64,000 nt of DNA from Ectocarpus siliculosus (lineage: Eukaryota > Sar > Phaeophyceae > Ectocarpales > Ectocarpaceae). Below the pieces are notes generated by a model that was not told where the DNA came from, made no database searches, and was given only the letters and a program-made list of their open reading frames with translations. The stretch spans positions 1,876,875-1,940,874 of the forward strand of contig FN649748.1 in the NCBI GenBank assembly GCA_000310025.1, in the 5' to 3' direction. This document shows, in pieces, positions 63,601 through 64,000 of this stretch (positions are counted from its first letter, which is position 1; every line of letters starts with the position of its first letter). Made by a program: the position numbers and the translations under genes.

Positions 63601-64000
63601 TGTCATGGGGCATATATTCTCCCGGTTGTCACCTGCGATCGTATGTGTCTTGTCGCCCGGATACCGCCTTGAGCAAAACCCAACATCCCACACACAAACA
63701 AGAGAGGCAACAGTCTCAACGGACACATGGACACACCTCTTCGTACGCATCGGCAGCATCTCTCGGCTTCTCCGCCCCGTGCACAATGGCAGCTGCGTTC
63801 TGCACCGCGCGCTTGTTGATGTCGATGTCGCTGTCCTCGTGCAACGCCTTCATTGCTTTCGTCACCTCTTTTGGCTTCATCCCATGACCTGCGCCGTATG
63901 GGAGAGCCGGGAGCACAAAAATAAGTGGCGTGTCACAGACAAACAGGGTAACAATGTGGAGGCGACAGCAGTACCACGCTTCAAGGGCCGTTCGTCATGC
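60632..64000 (-). pseudogene. Mutator-like (MULE) transposase, intron-containing, frameshifted, 5' end outside window
   Basis: Exons from N to C: 63888-63737 (GHGMKPKEVTKAMKAL), 63495-63403 (SGRLTHIWWQTREQ), 63179-62829, 62377-62179 and 61706 onward, all in phase. The third exon is the MULE catalytic domain: VALYDDTAVKNRYRMPLGVL carries the first Asp, and DTFIQDADAAMTAAVREVFP followed by LWHLNQNVIKAL carries the second. VGSWTTSRVEG follows. A SWIM zinc finger (CQC ... CRHVW) comes next, but reading through it needs two frame changes, near 61,246-61,254 and in the G6 run at 61,201-61,206. Beyond these the frame resumes (HVGLLHEHWLTE) and runs to a stop at 60,632. Such proteins cut and paste DNA as Mutator transposases. 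The frameshifts make this a decayed copy, unless they are sequencing errors. Terminal inverted repeats were not identified. Confidence 0.85.

Overview
The window looks like nuclear DNA of a stramenopile, most likely a brown alga of the Ectocarpus type. I infer this from many short phase-compatible exons separated by long introns, donors that are mostly GTGAGN or GTAAGN, very Ala/Gly/Pro-rich exons, dispersed non-autonomous repeats and two 100-N scaffold gaps. No prokaryotic operon structure is seen. Almost all genes had to be rebuilt exon by exon from splice sites, reading-frame phase and family motifs; exon lists are in the entries.

Layout. (1) 1-17 kb, plus strand: a secreted protein or protein pair. 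Signal-peptide exons lead to a metzincin metalloprotease (HEFGHNFGCQHD zinc site, IMAYP Met-turn; 7.0-9.3 kb). Then come Cys-rich modules, two Lin-12/Notch repeats and a GDPHM von Willebrand-D-like domain (11.0-17.0 kb). (2) 19-31 kb, minus strand: a protein kinase with a coiled N-terminal region, a non-RD catalytic loop (HND) and a very long Pro/Gly-rich tail. Its introns hold several inverted copies of its own exons. (3) 31.6-36.4 kb: gene-poor, with a coiled-coil exon candidate and a tandem duplication. (4) 36.4-42 kb, minus strand: a predicted 'ATPase of the ABC class' (Pfam ABC_ATPase family). (5) 42-46.9 kb: gene-poor and hairpin-rich, with a long inverted repeat and decayed kinase fragments. 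(6) 46.9-59.3 kb, minus strand: a class-3 (fatty-aldehyde type) aldehyde dehydrogenase in at least 14 exons, ending in a hydrophobic tail anchor. (7) 60.6-64 kb, minus strand: an intron-containing Mutator-like (MULE) transposase with two frameshifts, running off the window.

The genes do not form a recognisable pathway. The most unusual signal is in the kinase gene. At three separate places an exon plus its flanking intron has a nearby copy in opposite orientation. One of these copies (28,203-28,286) keeps exact length, phase and splice sites. The segment 53,597-54,046 is an assembly artefact: a 100-N gap followed by a corrupted second reading of the sequence just before the gap.
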